Assembly (NCBI GenBank): GCA_022781715.1
Contig: JALETB010000077.1
Location: 1-50,089, forward strand
Origin: Clostridiales bacterium
Lineage (GTDB): Bacteria > Bacillota > Clostridia > Christensenellales > Borkfalkiaceae
Direction of reading: 5' to 3'
DNA: 50,089 bases
The notes below the pieces were generated by a model. That model saw only the letters and a program-made list of their open reading frames with translations, searched no databases and was not told the origin of the DNA. This document shows positions 1-8,345 of this stretch, piece after piece; the stretch's first letter is position 1, and every line of letters begins with the position of its first letter. Position numbers and translations under genes: made by a program.

Positions 1-102
1 TTATATGTCGCAATTTTCCGAAATAAAATAAAGGCGCGAAAAAACCGCCGTTAAATAAAATCACGGGCATAAAAAACTCCGAAAAACGCTTAAAGCGGGC
101 AT

Positions 103-140
103 AAAAAAATCCGGAAAGGCCTTTGAAAGTCCTTCCGGAG
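103..140 (-). terminator. Intrinsic terminator of the BspA-like gene
   Basis: A GC-rich inverted repeat (TCCGGAAGG paired with CCTTTCCGGA) lies at 110-139. On the minus strand it is followed by a run of T, just past the stop codon of the BspA-like gene. The 100 bases before it hold only AT-rich sequence with a short imperfect repeat of GCGGGCATAAAAAA. Confidence 0.8.
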
Positions 141-178
141 CGATTATTTCGGTTGTCGTCAGTTCGCAAGAAAGCCCG

Positions 179-898
179 TTACGCCTCGCCTTTTGAAAGC
201 GAGCCGTCGGTACAATATAAGACGATATTGTCGGAAAGTCTCGCCCATTTATTGTCTTTTTCAATCGCTTGCCACTGCGCCACGGTGCCCTTGAAATCTA
301 TTTTCGTCAGTTTTTTGCACTGGCCGAAAGCATATCCACCTATCGATTTAACGCCAGGATACATCGTTACGCTCCTGAGTTCTTCGCACAAAGAGAACGC
401 ATAATCGCTGATAACTTCGAGGTTTTTCGGCAACACTACGCTTATGAGATTTTTGCATCTTTGGAAAGAATTCCTTCCTAGCGTAATGACGTCTTTACCG
501 CCTATTTCGTCGGGAATAACGAGATTGCCTTTTATCGAATCGTAACCCTGTTCGCCGATTTTTACCTGACCGTTTTCATCGACTCCGATACTTTTTATTT
601 CACTCGGGTCGACGTCGACGCTCTCATACTCGTTCGGCGTTTCGGATTCGCTTTCCGACTCGGTTTCTGTTTCGCTTTCCGTTTCGCTCACAGATTCGCT
701 CTCGCTTGCGGTTTCCGTTTCGCTCACAACATCCGTTGCCGACTGCGATTCGGAAATCGTTTCGCTTTCTCCGCTTCCGGCAGTCTCGCCGCCTTTATTG
801 TTGGCTACAACTACGACCGCGGTTACGATTGCCGCCGTTAAGGCGACAAGCGTGACTATCGTTATTATCAATTTTTTAAAACTCTTTGTCTTCTCCAT
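179..898 (-). CDS. BspA-like leucine-rich-repeat surface protein
   Basis: This 239-residue protein has a short basic N-terminus and one hydrophobic segment at about residues 9-31, which probably anchors it in the membrane. A linker made almost only of Ser, Glu and Thr follows (about 38-90). The C-terminal part has BspA-type (LRR_5) repeats, seen as the recurring pattern of 'F..C..L..V.LP..L..I...AF..C..L..V'. It ends with a 'W..I....NW' tail typical of BspA-like proteins in gut Clostridia. Such proteins are displayed outside the cell and are often linked to adhesion, but the ligand here cannot be told. It is transcribed alone from its own promoter and has its own terminator. The linker DNA is repetitive (TTTCGCT-type units near 660-760) and may vary in length between strains. 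Confidence 0.8.
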   Translation of the reverse strand: MEKTKSFKKLIITIVTLVALTAAIVTAVVVVANNKGGETAGSGESETISESQSATDVVSETETASESESVSETESETETESESESETPNEYESVDVDPSEIKSIGVDENGQVKIGEQGYDSIKGNLVIPDEIGGKDVITLGRNSFQRCKNLISVVLPKNLEVISDYAFSLCEELRSVTMYPGVKSIGGYAFGQCKKLTKIDFKGTVAQWQAIEKDNKWARLSDNIVLYCTDGSLSKGEA

Positions 899-945
899 AT
901 TTTTTACCTTATCTTTAATATGAAACGCAATTGCGCTTTTAACTT

Positions 946-974
946 ATTATACACTATTTTCCGGGCATAGTCAA
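946..974 (-). promoter_or_regulatory. Promoter of the BspA-like gene
   Basis: TTGACT (969-974) and TATAAT (946-951) on the minus strand are 17 bp apart. The leader downstream carries a short palindrome, GCGCAATTGCG, near 927-937. Confidence 0.8.
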
Positions 975-1003
975 CCATGTCGGCGGATATACCCTATATA
1001 TAT

Positions 1004-2932
1004 TCAATTATGCCGATCGATTTTGTTTTCGGCAAGAACGCTCAGATAATAAATCGGAATTGCCGACCAGCCGTGACATAAACTTCCGCCGCCGCCGAAA
1101 TCGTCCGCGCCGAGTTCGGTTTCCCAGAAGGTCGTCGCGCCTTCGTCGAGCATTTTTCCGTATTTCGCTTTTATGTCGTCCAGGATGTAATTTTTATACT
1201 TATCGCCGAAAAGCAGAAGCGCGTCGTACTTGAACGCGTTCATCGAAAGCGTAACGGGAATCATTCCGTCGCCGCGGATAATCGCTTCCACCGTCTTTTC
1301 GTCGCCGACGCCCGCAAGCACCGCAAGCGAATTGCCGAGAACAGACATTTTTTCGGAAAGGTTGCTAAGCCTGAAAGCATTCTTTCCGGGAACGAAAAGA
1401 GTTTTACGGACAGCCTCTTTCATCTCGTCCGTTTTTACGTTTTTACCCCTGAGTTCGTTATACATTTTCGCCGCGTAAATAAACATACAGTTAAGCGACA
1501 AATCGTAAACCTTCGGCAGATGATCGCGCGGGGCTTTGCCGAGTTGATCGCCGTTCGCGCTGTCCTCCGCCCACTCGTAAAAGTTCCAATAAGGCACCGG
1601 AAGTTGGGCTATAAGTCGATTATCGTCGATTCTCGACAAAAACACGCTCATGATTTTATCGAGCGTTCCGCCCGTTTCGTCGAGCAACGTTTTGTCTCCG
1701 GTGTATTTAACGTACTCATACGTCTGCATGATATACGCGAGTGAAAAGAAGGGAATGGGATAATCCACGCCTGCGGGGAAACACAGGCTCAAAAGCCCGT
1801 CGTCTCTCAGACCCTTGCTCATCAAAACGAGATTTTCGCGCTGATAAATCGTCTTTTTATATGTGTAATAATTGCACAGCATCTGATTGCGGCTGTCCAT
1901 CGCGTAAAGAGCCTGTTCTCTCCAGGGGCAATCTTCATAATGCTCGTGCATGCAACATTTAACCGTGTAAACGGAAACGTCGTAAATTTTTTGCAGAAGC
2001 GGATCGGCAAATTTTCTGCGGATTTCCACCGCGGGGTAATAAACTTCGCGGACGCCGATATATCCGAAATCGATCGGGTTTTCGGTTTCCACGAAAAGAT
2101 ACCTGCCGGCGATTCTGCGGAACGTGTTGACGTAACGGTTTTCGCCCTTTTTAGCAATATATTCCGCGCTGAAATCTCTTCCGTCGAGAATTCTCGGCAC
2201 GCTGCCGTCCGGCAAAAGCCTTTCGCCGTAAGAGACGGTCAATTTCTGCTCGGTTTCGCTTCTGAAACCGAAAGTCAAAAAACCAACCGTTTCCTTTTTG
2301 AAATCGACGAGATACCCGCCTTTTGTTTGTGTAACTTCGACTTTCGCGCCGCGCCCTTTCATTTTGCAGATTCCGCGCTCTCTTTTATGCGCTTCGCCAA
2401 ACCCGTGTTCTTCGCTTGGCTCAAATCCGCCGCATTTTACGTTGGCGTTATACAAAAAACTCAATCCGAGTTGGGGGGTAATCGTTTTCGCGTAGCCGTT
2501 AAAATATCGCGCGTTTATCCTCGCGCCGATCGATTTATCGCTCTTCAGAAGAATTTCGCCGTCGCAAACGATATCGAAAAGCAGATACGCGTCCGCGTTG
2601 ACGTAAGTCTGGCTGTCGACGCCGTAATGCCACACGGTCGCAGCAAAAACGTTTTTATCGTTTTTATCGTTGCGGCAAAAATCGGTTATATCGATTTCGT
2701 CGTAATTTCTGTAATGCGGATAATCTGCGCACTGCGCGAATCCGACTATTTTGCCGTTGACGTAAGCGGTATAGTTGCTGTCGCAGGAAATTCTGAGAAA
2801 AACTTTCTTCCTGTTTTTCCTCTTTTCCCCATTTTTCGCTGCGGAGAAATAACCTTTAAAATCAACATACGCATCGACGGCGTTAACGTCGCCGAGCCAT
2901 ATTTTCGTTCCTTTTAACAATCCGTCACTCAT
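1004..2932 (-). CDS. GH78-like (alpha-L-rhamnosidase-type) glycosidase
   Basis: The 642-residue product resembles bacterial alpha-L-rhamnosidases. It starts with beta-rich modules (about 1-300) and then has an (alpha/alpha)6 six-hairpin domain. The motif 'EDCPWREQALYAMDSRNQ' near residue 340 matches the 'DCPxRE' region that opens the GH78 catalytic barrel. The aromatic-rich stretches 'PVPYWNFYEWAED' and 'GATTFWETE' supply the acidic residues expected at the active site. No signal peptide is visible, so it probably acts in the cytoplasm on imported oligosaccharides. Exact substrate specificity is not certain, because GH78 and related six-hairpin families are hard to separate by eye. AAGGAAAG precedes the ATG. 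One exact copy of the 14-bp repeated word lies inside the gene at 1609-1622. Confidence 0.8.
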   Translation of the reverse strand: MSDGLLKGTKIWLGDVNAVDAYVDFKGYFSAAKNGEKRKNRKKVFLRISCDSNYTAYVNGKIVGFAQCADYPHYRNYDEIDITDFCRNDKNDKNVFAATVWHYGVDSQTYVNADAYLLFDIVCDGEILLKSDKSIGARINARYFNGYAKTITPQLGLSFLYNANVKCGGFEPSEEHGFGEAHKRERGICKMKGRGAKVEVTQTKGGYLVDFKKETVGFLTFGFRSETEQKLTVSYGERLLPDGSVPRILDGRDFSAEYIAKKGENRYVNTFRRIAGRYLFVETENPIDFGYIGVREVYYPAVEIRRKFADPLLQKIYDVSVYTVKCCMHEHYEDCPWREQALYAMDSRNQMLCNYYTYKKTIYQRENLVLMSKGLRDDGLLSLCFPAGVDYPIPFFSLAYIMQTYEYVKYTGDKTLLDETGGTLDKIMSVFLSRIDDNRLIAQLPVPYWNFYEWAEDSANGDQLGKAPRDHLPKVYDLSLNCMFIYAAKMYNELRGKNVKTDEMKEAVRKTLFVPGKNAFRLSNLSEKMSVLGNSLAVLAGVGDEKTVEAIIRGDGMIPVTLSMNAFKYDALLLFGDKYKNYILDDIKAKYGKMLDEGATTFWETELGADDFGGGGSLCHGWSAIPIYYLSVLAENKIDRHN

Positions 2933-2962
2933 ATCGTCTTTCCTTGTCTGCTAATTATTTAT

Positions 2963-3649
2963 TTAATATACTGTTGAGTTTAATATACTGTTGAGTTTTT
3001 CCGTAGATTCGCGAGCCGATGAATCGTCATATTCGGCGTTAATCAACTTATAGAGCACTTTATCGCCGTTTATCTCGAGAAGCCCGAACCTCGCCTTGTC
3101 CTTCTCCGGAAAATTGCCGAGCGTTCCGAAATTGAGATAATATTTGCCGTCTAAAAAGTCCAGCGAGCCGGTATGCTCATGCCCGAACAGAAAAATATCG
3201 CCGGACTGATCGCCGAAAAGTCGTCGTAAATCGTCATTCGACGGAAGGTATTTCATGTCCTTGAATCTGCCCTTCGTCGTCATCGGATAATGGAACGCCG
3301 TGACGGAAAACGCGCCGTCGGAAAAGCGCAACGTCATCGGGAGTTCCTTTAAAAACTTACGCGAAGCGGAACTTAACGCCTTTTGTTGCCAACGGAAATT
3401 TTTCAGCCTCGGGTCGCTTTGGGAAAAGTTTTTCAAATCCATCGTGACGAAAATATCGTGATTACCTTTAACGCAGGCGACGTCTTTTCGGGCGCGCAGA
3501 AGCGAAACGGTTTCTTCGGGATAAAACCCGTTTCCCACGATATCGCCGAGACAGATTATTTTATCCGGACGCAATTCGTCGATCTTTTTCAAAGCGGCTT
3601 CGAGCGCGAAAACGTTTGAATGAACGTCCGTTATAACAGCATATTTCAT
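2963..3649 (-). CDS. Calcineurin-like metallophosphoesterase (YfcE/MJ0936 type)
   Basis: The protein is 228 residues long when started at MKYAVITDVHSN. It carries the full set of metal-binding motifs in order: TDVHSN (Asp-x-His), GDIVGNG, GNHD, a His in AFHYP, and GHEHTG. This marks a two-metal phosphodiesterase of the compact YfcE family. The physiological substrate is unknown. A longer reading frame with 20 extra residues exists, but the promoter lies within that extension and the family normally begins at this Met. The last codons contain a 17-bp tandem duplication (AACTCAACAGTATATTA twice, near 2967-3000), which gives the odd ending LNSILNSTVY. Confidence 0.88.
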   Translation of the reverse strand: MKYAVITDVHSNVFALEAALKKIDELRPDKIICLGDIVGNGFYPEETVSLLRARKDVACVKGNHDIFVTMDLKNFSQSDPRLKNFRWQQKALSSASRKFLKELPMTLRFSDGAFSVTAFHYPMTTKGRFKDMKYLPSNDDLRRLFGDQSGDIFLFGHEHTGSLDFLDGKYYLNFGTLGNFPEKDKARFGLLEINGDKVLYKLINAEYDDSSARESTEKLNSILNSTVY

Positions 3650-3655
3650 AGGCTG

Positions 3656-3684
3656 ATTATAGCATTTCGGACAAATTGTGTCAA
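3656..3684 (-). promoter_or_regulatory. Promoter giving a probably leaderless metallophosphoesterase mRNA
   Basis: TTGACA (3679-3684), a 17-bp spacer and TATAAT (3656-3661) form a consensus minus-strand promoter. Only six bases separate the -10 box from the ATG at 3649, so transcription should start at or next to the start codon. Confidence 0.75.
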
Positions 3685-3787
3685 TATAATACGGCAGGCT
3701 CGGAAACATTGTATAAAATTAAAATCTTTTGGCAACAATCAAAACGGCAAACGTCCGAAAAGAACAACAAAAAAGGAGTTAATTGTT

Positions 3788-5074
3788 ATGAATCCGTTTA
3801 AAGAAAAAGCAAAGAAACCCGAAGAATTCCTTTCTTCAATCGAAAAACTTTACCCGCGCCAATACGATAAAAACGAGACGAGTCCGTACACAAAAACGAG
3901 AATCATTCTCGCTTGCGGTGCGGAATACGAAGCCAACTGGCACTCGCATCAGATGCTGCGCCACACGGACGATCTCGACCTGAAAAGGAAAATTTCGCTC
4001 GTGCGTTTTCTGGAAAAACAACAGCAACAGTTCCTCGCGCAGTTGAAGCCCGCCGACGAATCCATTCTCGAAACGACTATCGCTTACGAGCAACTCGCCG
4101 TGGACCTGACCGCCGGCATGGCTAAGCGCGAAAAGAATTTCAACGTTAAAAAGGCTCTGGATTTCGCTCTTCTGGAAGACTTCGATCACTTGTACAGGTA
4201 CGCCGACCTTCTCGACGCGGACTACGGAATTCACGCTGAAAAACTCGTGGGAAAATACACCGAAATCATGCCCGGTCGCCCGACCGTCGCTCATCATCGC
4301 CACCCGTACGACAACGTTAAGGACTGTATTTCCGCAAAGAAAAACAACATTCAGACCGTTCTCAACACGATGATCATAACCGCCGCGGAACAACAGACGA
4401 TGAACTTTTATATGAACGTGGGCGCGCATTATAAAACCGAAGGCGGCAAACGACTTTATGAAGAAATCTGCCTCGTGGAGGAAGAACACGTAACTCAATA
4501 CGGCTCGCTCATCGACCCGAACTGCGACCCGTTCGAATGCACGCTTATGCACGAATACGTCGAATGTTACGTCTACTGGTCGAATTATATGACCGAAACG
4601 GACGAGCGAATGAAAAAAATCTGGGAATATCAGTTCGAAAACGAACTTTCGCACCTGCACGCCGCCGTGAGGCTGCTGAAAAAACACGACAAAAAGGACT
4701 ATACGGACGTTATTCCGAAACCCGAATTTCCCGCGCCGCTCGAACTCAAAGAGAACGTGGATTACGTCCGTTCGATACTCGATTCAACCGTTCAATACAC
4801 CGGAAAACTTGCCGATTATCGACCTATAGACGCACTTCCTGAGGACGACAGGTATTTTGTTTACAATGCGAATTTCAATTCTCCGATAAAGGAAAACCCG
4901 TCGCACAAGGTTATTACGGACTATATCAAAAAGCACGGAAAGGATTATCGTTTTCAGGTTTCCGAGCATCCGATTCCCGCACTTTCCGCGCGCGATACGG
5001 ACAACGTGGAAGTCGGGATATCTCCGTCTGCGGTCAAACCGAAAAAATCGGACGGATTCAAACAACTTAAATAA
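3788..5074 (+). CDS. Uncharacterised ferritin-like helical protein
   Basis: This 428-residue protein starts at an ATG preceded by AAAGGAGTT. I do not recognise a named family. It is strongly helical and rich in Glu, His and Tyr. It has several Glu/His pairs spaced as in ferritin-like di-metal four-helix bundles: EYEANWHSHQ (about 40), EDFDHLYRYADLL (about 135), EEEHVTQYGS (about 232), EYVECYVYW (about 258) and ENELSHLHAAVRLL (about 287). This suggests a metal-binding bundle with oxidase, storage or stress functions, but that is inference. There is no signal peptide or membrane segment. The last 130 residues are less helical and end in a Lys-rich tail. The gene stands alone, divergent from the metallophosphoesterase gene and followed by its own terminator. 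Confidence 0.7.
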   Translation: MNPFKEKAKKPEEFLSSIEKLYPRQYDKNETSPYTKTRIILACGAEYEANWHSHQMLRHTDDLDLKRKISLVRFLEKQQQQFLAQLKPADESILETTIAYEQLAVDLTAGMAKREKNFNVKKALDFALLEDFDHLYRYADLLDADYGIHAEKLVGKYTEIMPGRPTVAHHRHPYDNVKDCISAKKNNIQTVLNTMIITAAEQQTMNFYMNVGAHYKTEGGKRLYEEICLVEEEHVTQYGSLIDPNCDPFECTLMHEYVECYVYWSNYMTETDERMKKIWEYQFENELSHLHAAVRLLKKHDKKDYTDVIPKPEFPAPLELKENVDYVRSILDSTVQYTGKLADYRPIDALPEDDRYFVYNANFNSPIKENPSHKVITDYIKKHGKDYRFQVSEHPIPALSARDTDNVEVGISPSAVKPKKSDGFKQLK

Positions 5075-5092
5075 GCAAACAGGCTACACAGA

Positions 5093-5126
5093 GAAAGGTT
5101 GCGGCAAAGGTCTCAACCTTTTTTTG
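5093..5126 (+). terminator. Terminator of the ferritin-like gene
   Basis: AAAGGTTG pairs with CAACCTTT and is followed by a run of seven T. Confidence 0.85.
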
Positions 5127-5163
5127 TGATTAAAATAATATGCAGCGGGAAGCGAGAATTAGG

Positions 5164-5192
5164 TTGATTTTTATCGCGAAAAGTGCTATTAT
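5164..5192 (+). promoter_or_regulatory. Promoter of rplI
   Basis: TTGATT (5164-5169) and TATTAT (5187-5192) are 17 bp apart, about 30 bp before the rplI start. Confidence 0.75.
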
Positions 5193-5221
5193 GATTAAAA
5201 AGAATCGAGGAGGCTCGAACA

Positions 5222-5665
5222 ATGAAGGTTATTTTACTTGCAGACGTGAAAGGTACGGGCAAAAAGAACGATGTTGTCGAAGTGAGCGACGGTTACGCAA
5301 GAAACTGTCTTTTTAAGAAAAAATTAGCCATCGAAGCAACGAGTACGGAAGTGAACGCCGTCAAAAATAAACTCAAAGCGGAAGAATTCCACAAAGCCGA
5401 AGAAATCAAAAAATGGAAAGAACTCGCCGCCAGAATCAAGGATTCCGAGGTTAAATGCACCGTTAAATGCGGAGAAAACGGCAAAATTTTCGGCAGCGTG
5501 ACGTCGAAAGAGATTGCGGAAAGACTTGCCGAAGCAGGTCACGAAATCGACAAAAAGAAAATCGTTTTGAAAGAGCCGATCAAAACGCCGGGCGTTTACA
5601 CGGTGGAAATCAAGTTTCTTCCGGACGTTTCCGCGAAAATCAAGGTTAACGTTGCGGCGGAATAA
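5222..5665 (+). CDS. rplI: Large ribosomal subunit protein bL9
   Basis: The 147-residue product is typical bL9. The N-terminal rRNA-binding domain contains [25 protein letters not shown] and the following NCLF..KLA segment. A long charged connecting helix follows (about 45-75), then the C-terminal domain with '[14 protein letters not shown]' and '[14 protein letters not shown]'. bL9 binds 23S rRNA near the base of the L1 stalk and helps maintain reading frame. A GAGGAGG ribosome binding site lies 8-10 bases before the ATG. The gene is monocistronic here, with its own promoter and a very strong terminator. In many Bacillota it sits beside dnaB or a DHH phosphoesterase, neither of which is next to it here. 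Confidence 0.97.
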   Translation: MKVILLADVKGTGKKNDVVEVSDGYARNCLFKKKLAIEATSTEVNAVKNKLKAEEFHKAEEIKKWKELAARIKDSEVKCTVKCGENGKIFGSVTSKEIAERLAEAGHEIDKKKIVLKEPIKTPGVYTVEIKFLPDVSAKIKVNVAAE

Positions 5666-5685
5666 GCCGAATAACACATAATAGC

Positions 5686-5727
5686 GCGCCCCGCGGTTGC
5701 CAAAGGCAACCGCGGGGCGCTTCTTTT
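5686..5727 (+). terminator. Terminator of rplI
   Basis: A 15-bp near-perfect GC-rich stem (GCGCCCCGCGGTTGC paired with GCAACCGCGGGGCGC, 5686-5720) is followed by TTCTTTT. The sequence TTCTTTTGTAAAA is then repeated once directly downstream. Confidence 0.92.
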
Positions 5728-5748
5728 GTAAAATTTCTTTTGTAAAAA

Positions 5749-6072
5749 TCAGTCTTTTATCCCGGCAACGTCGGTAACGGGCAGACTGAAAGCAATACCC
5801 TGCCCCGGCGTTTCAAGCCCGACCTTTTTATAAAGAGCGCGCAGAACGTCGTCCTTAATTTCCTTTTTAACGACGATCATAACGATCTCTTTTTCGGGCT
5901 GAATGGTGATGTTGAACAACTTTTCCGCTTCGGGAGCAGCCGTCCCTCTGGCGTTGATAACCGTTCCGCCGCCCGCGCCGAATTCGCGCGCCGCGTCCAT
6001 AACCGCGTCCGAAAAGCCGCTGTTTATGATGCATAAAATTACTTCGTGTTTAAATTCAGTCATTTTCGTCAC
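5749..6072 (-). CDS. P-II-like regulatory protein (second of a pair)
   Basis: The 107-residue protein has the beta-alpha-beta fold pattern of P-II-like proteins. It carries a Gly-rich 'GAGGGTVINARGT' turn near residue 32 and a C-terminal 'GQGIAFSLPVTDVAG' segment. The classical GlnB T-loop with its modifiable Tyr is not seen, so it is probably not a standard nitrogen sensor. Its start overlaps the stop of the preceding P-II-like gene by four bases (ATGA), so translation is coupled. Both follow a DUF1538 membrane protein gene, which suggests that the pair binds a small ligand and controls that transporter-like protein. The ligand is unknown. Confidence 0.8.
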   Translation of the reverse strand: MTKMTEFKHEVILCIINSGFSDAVMDAAREFGAGGGTVINARGTAAPEAEKLFNITIQPEKEIVMIVVKKEIKDDVLRALYKKVGLETPGQGIAFSLPVTDVAGIKD

Positions 6073-6482
6073 CTCACTTGATTACTTAAAAAACCGTAAA
6101 TCGCAACGCCGATAACGCTCGTAAGCGGCACGGAATACGCAATTCCGCCCCCGCCGCGAACGGTGTCGAATTTATCCTGCAACGCCTCGAGAATTTCCTT
6201 CTTTCTGTCCTCTCTCGCAACGCCGATAAGCACCGCCTTTTCCGTATAAGCCAAACCCGAAAATTTGCCCGTCTCCGATTTTTCCGTGCCGTGCGCGCCG
6301 ACCGCCGTTTGCATATTGATCTCGAACGACTGCATGAAATCCATATAGAAATCGGCTTTGTTTCTGTTCACGATGGTAACGATCAAAACGAGATTGGCAG
6401 GTGCTTTGGGTATCCTGCTTTCCTGTTTCTGACTTATTTCGGCTCGCACTTCCGCAACTTTGTTTTTCAATTTATCTTTCAT
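6069..6482 (-). CDS. P-II-like regulatory protein (first of a pair)
   Basis: This 137-residue protein is a longer relative of the next gene. It has a charged N-terminal extension (about 1-28), then the P-II-like core beginning 'NLVLIVTIVNRNKADFY'. It ends with 'GGGGIAYSVPLTSVIG', which aligns with 'GQGIAFSLPVTDVAG' of its neighbour. The gene lies 14 bp downstream of the DUF1538 gene and overlaps the next one by four bases. The context argues for a complex with the membrane protein. The T-loop region differs from GlnB/GlnK, so the call is to the superfamily and not to a nitrogen-regulatory subfamily. Confidence 0.75.
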   Translation of the reverse strand: MKDKLKNKVAEVRAEISQKQESRIPKAPANLVLIVTIVNRNKADFYMDFMQSFEINMQTAVGAHGTEKSETGKFSGLAYTEKAVLIGVAREDRKKEILEALQDKFDTVRGGGGIAYSVPLTSVIGVAIYGFLSNQVR

Positions 6483-6496
6483 ATCCCGCCCCGCTT

Positions 6497-8023
6497 TTAC
6501 ACGTCGAAATTAATAATGTACTCGTCGTCATAACTCAAAATGCGCTTCATCGCTATGCTCTTTCTGATCTTCTTTTGTATCACGGCTTTGAAACCGAGAA
6601 GTTGAATGGTGATAAGCGGAGTCATCGCAACCATGGCGACTATGCCGAACGCGTCCATGAGAACTCTCGATGCGCCGGACAAAGTATAACACGCGCCGAT
6701 TGCAAGCGGAAGAATAAAACTCGACGTCAACGGCCCGCTTGCGACGCCGCCGGAGTCGAACGCGATAGCCGTATAAATTCCCGGCACGAAGAACGAAAGT
6801 CCTATCGAAATAAGGTAGCCCGGCACGAGATAATACAAAACGTTGAAGCCGAAAACGATTCTCAGCATCGAAAGCCCTATGGAAATTCCCACGCCGAGGC
6901 AAAGCGCGATAAGCATCGAACGCTTCGTTATTCCGCCCGAAGTGATTTCGTCTACCTGTTTTGTAAGGACGTGAACCGCCGGCTCCGCCATAACGACGAG
7001 CGCGCCGAGAACAAACCCGACGATTACAAGGACGAAATTATCGCCCGCGGCAAGTTCGCATCCTATTTTATATCCTATCGGCATAAAGCCTATCTGCGCC
7101 GCCGTGAGGAAAATCAAAAGACCTATAAACGTGTAAATAACGCCGCCGCCGATTATTTTGAGTTTTTTGAGCGGCAGTTTAAGAAAAATCAGATCAAGCG
7201 CGATGAAAAATCCAACGATAAGCCCGATCGCAATTCCGACCTCTTTGGATACATTGAGCAGCGCGGACAAAAGCGCGCCGCCGAAATCCGCGGCGATGGA
7301 ATAATCGGGGATTTCGTAAACCATGTCGCCCTTGGATAATATGCCGAGAATCATAACGGCAAGCATAGGTCCTATGGAACACAATGCGACCAGACCGAAA
7401 CTGTTTTCGCTCGATTTTTTGCCGCCGAGAGTGCCTGCGATGCCCACGCCGAGAGCCATTATGAAAGGAACGGTTATGGGTCCCGTCGTAACGCCGCCGG
7501 AATCGAATGCGAGAGCGAGAAACTCCTCGTTTCCGATAACGAGCAACGAACCGAACGCGAAAAGACACATATAAAAGAAGATAAGAAGATGGGAAAGCGG
7601 AGTTCCTTTAATCATCCTCACGACGGAGATGACGAGGAAAAGCCCCACACCCACACCGACCGTAGCGGTAAGCAAAACGGGGTCTATCTTATCTTTTACC
7701 TGAGTCGCAAGAACTGTAAGATCCGGTTCGGCAATAGTGATGAAAACACCCATAACAAAACATACGGCGACAAGAATCTCAACTTTTTTTGACCTGGTAA
7801 GCCCCGCACCGATATGGTCACCCATAGGCGTCATCGCGATATCCGCGCCGAGGTTGAAAAACGCCATACCTATGACAAGCATAGCCGCCGAAACGATAAA
7901 AACGACTATTTCCTTCGCGGTGAGGCTTATCAGCGGCGTAAAGTTAAACACCGTTACGAGCAACGCCACAGGTAGCACCGAAACGAGCGATTCTTTAAGT
8001 TTTCCGAAAAAGACCTTGAACAA
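6497..8023 (-). CDS. DUF1538 polytopic membrane protein with internal duplication
   Basis: This 508-residue protein has about a dozen hydrophobic segments and two tandem DUF1538 repeats. The duplication shows in matching pairs: 'TIAEPDLTVLATQV' with 'VMAEPAVHVLTKQV', and 'FDSGGVTTGPITVPFIMALG' with the same-length 'FDSGGVASGPLTSSFILPLA'. Inverted or tandem repeats of this kind are usual in transporters, and the conserved acidic and Gly-rich 'FDSGG..(S/T)GP' loops could line a substrate path. The substrate is not known. Translation starts at TTG, with GAGGAG seven bases upstream. It is the first gene of an operon with two P-II-like genes, which probably act as its regulators. Confidence 0.85.
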   Translation of the reverse strand: MFKVFFGKLKESLVSVLPVALLVTVFNFTPLISLTAKEIVVFIVSAAMLVIGMAFFNLGADIAMTPMGDHIGAGLTRSKKVEILVAVCFVMGVFITIAEPDLTVLATQVKDKIDPVLLTATVGVGVGLFLVISVVRMIKGTPLSHLLIFFYMCLFAFGSLLVIGNEEFLALAFDSGGVTTGPITVPFIMALGVGIAGTLGGKKSSENSFGLVALCSIGPMLAVMILGILSKGDMVYEIPDYSIAADFGGALLSALLNVSKEVGIAIGLIVGFFIALDLIFLKLPLKKLKIIGGGVIYTFIGLLIFLTAAQIGFMPIGYKIGCELAAGDNFVLVIVGFVLGALVVMAEPAVHVLTKQVDEITSGGITKRSMLIALCLGVGISIGLSMLRIVFGFNVLYYLVPGYLISIGLSFFVPGIYTAIAFDSGGVASGPLTSSFILPLAIGACYTLSGASRVLMDAFGIVAMVAMTPLITIQLLGFKAVIQKKIRKSIAMKRILSYDDEYIINFDV

Positions 8024-8057
8024 ACTACTTCTCCTCAGGCTTTACATTCATTTATTA

Positions 8058-8092
8058 CTCTTTGTGCTATTTTAGCATACTTCTGCTTCGAA
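8058..8092 (-). promoter_or_regulatory. Promoter of the DUF1538/P-II-like operon
   Basis: Minus-strand TTGATT and TAAAAT, 17 bp apart, lie about 40-70 bp before the TTG start. Confidence 0.7.
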
Positions 8093-8185
8093 ATCAACAA
8101 TATCCGATTTTGTAAACCCGACAAAAACTAAAAATTTTGGTGAAAAAAGGCTTTTCGGCTCGTATAAATCCGTCTCGGGTTTTCG

Positions 8186-8246
8186 GCGCGCCCGGCAAAA
8201 CCCCGAAAGAAAAGAATCAAATTTTGGTGGTTCCCGCCGGGCGCGC
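8186..8246. other. Structured intergenic segment with an 11-bp perfect inverted repeat
   Basis: In the 387-bp gap between secA and the DUF1538 operon, GCGCGCCCGGC (8186-8196) pairs perfectly with GCCGGGCGCGC (8236-8246) around a 39-nt loop. A word AAATTTTGGTG occurs near 8131 and again near 8218. There is no T-run, so it is not a simple terminator. Its role is unknown. A two-mismatch copy of the 14-bp repeated word lies just after it (8272-8285). Confidence 0.4.
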
Positions 8247-8306
8247 ACTCAATCACATCGCAAAAGCCCGCCAATAAGCCGATTATCGTCCGATTTTATG
8301 TTATAT

Positions 8307-8345
8307 CAATTAAAAAACAAGCCGAGAAAATTCCCGGCTTGCCGC
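8307..8345 (-). terminator. Terminator of secA
   Basis: On the minus strand, AAGCCGGGAATTTTCTCGGCTT forms a hairpin that is followed at once by GTTTTTTAA, about 65 bp past the secA stop. Confidence 0.88.
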
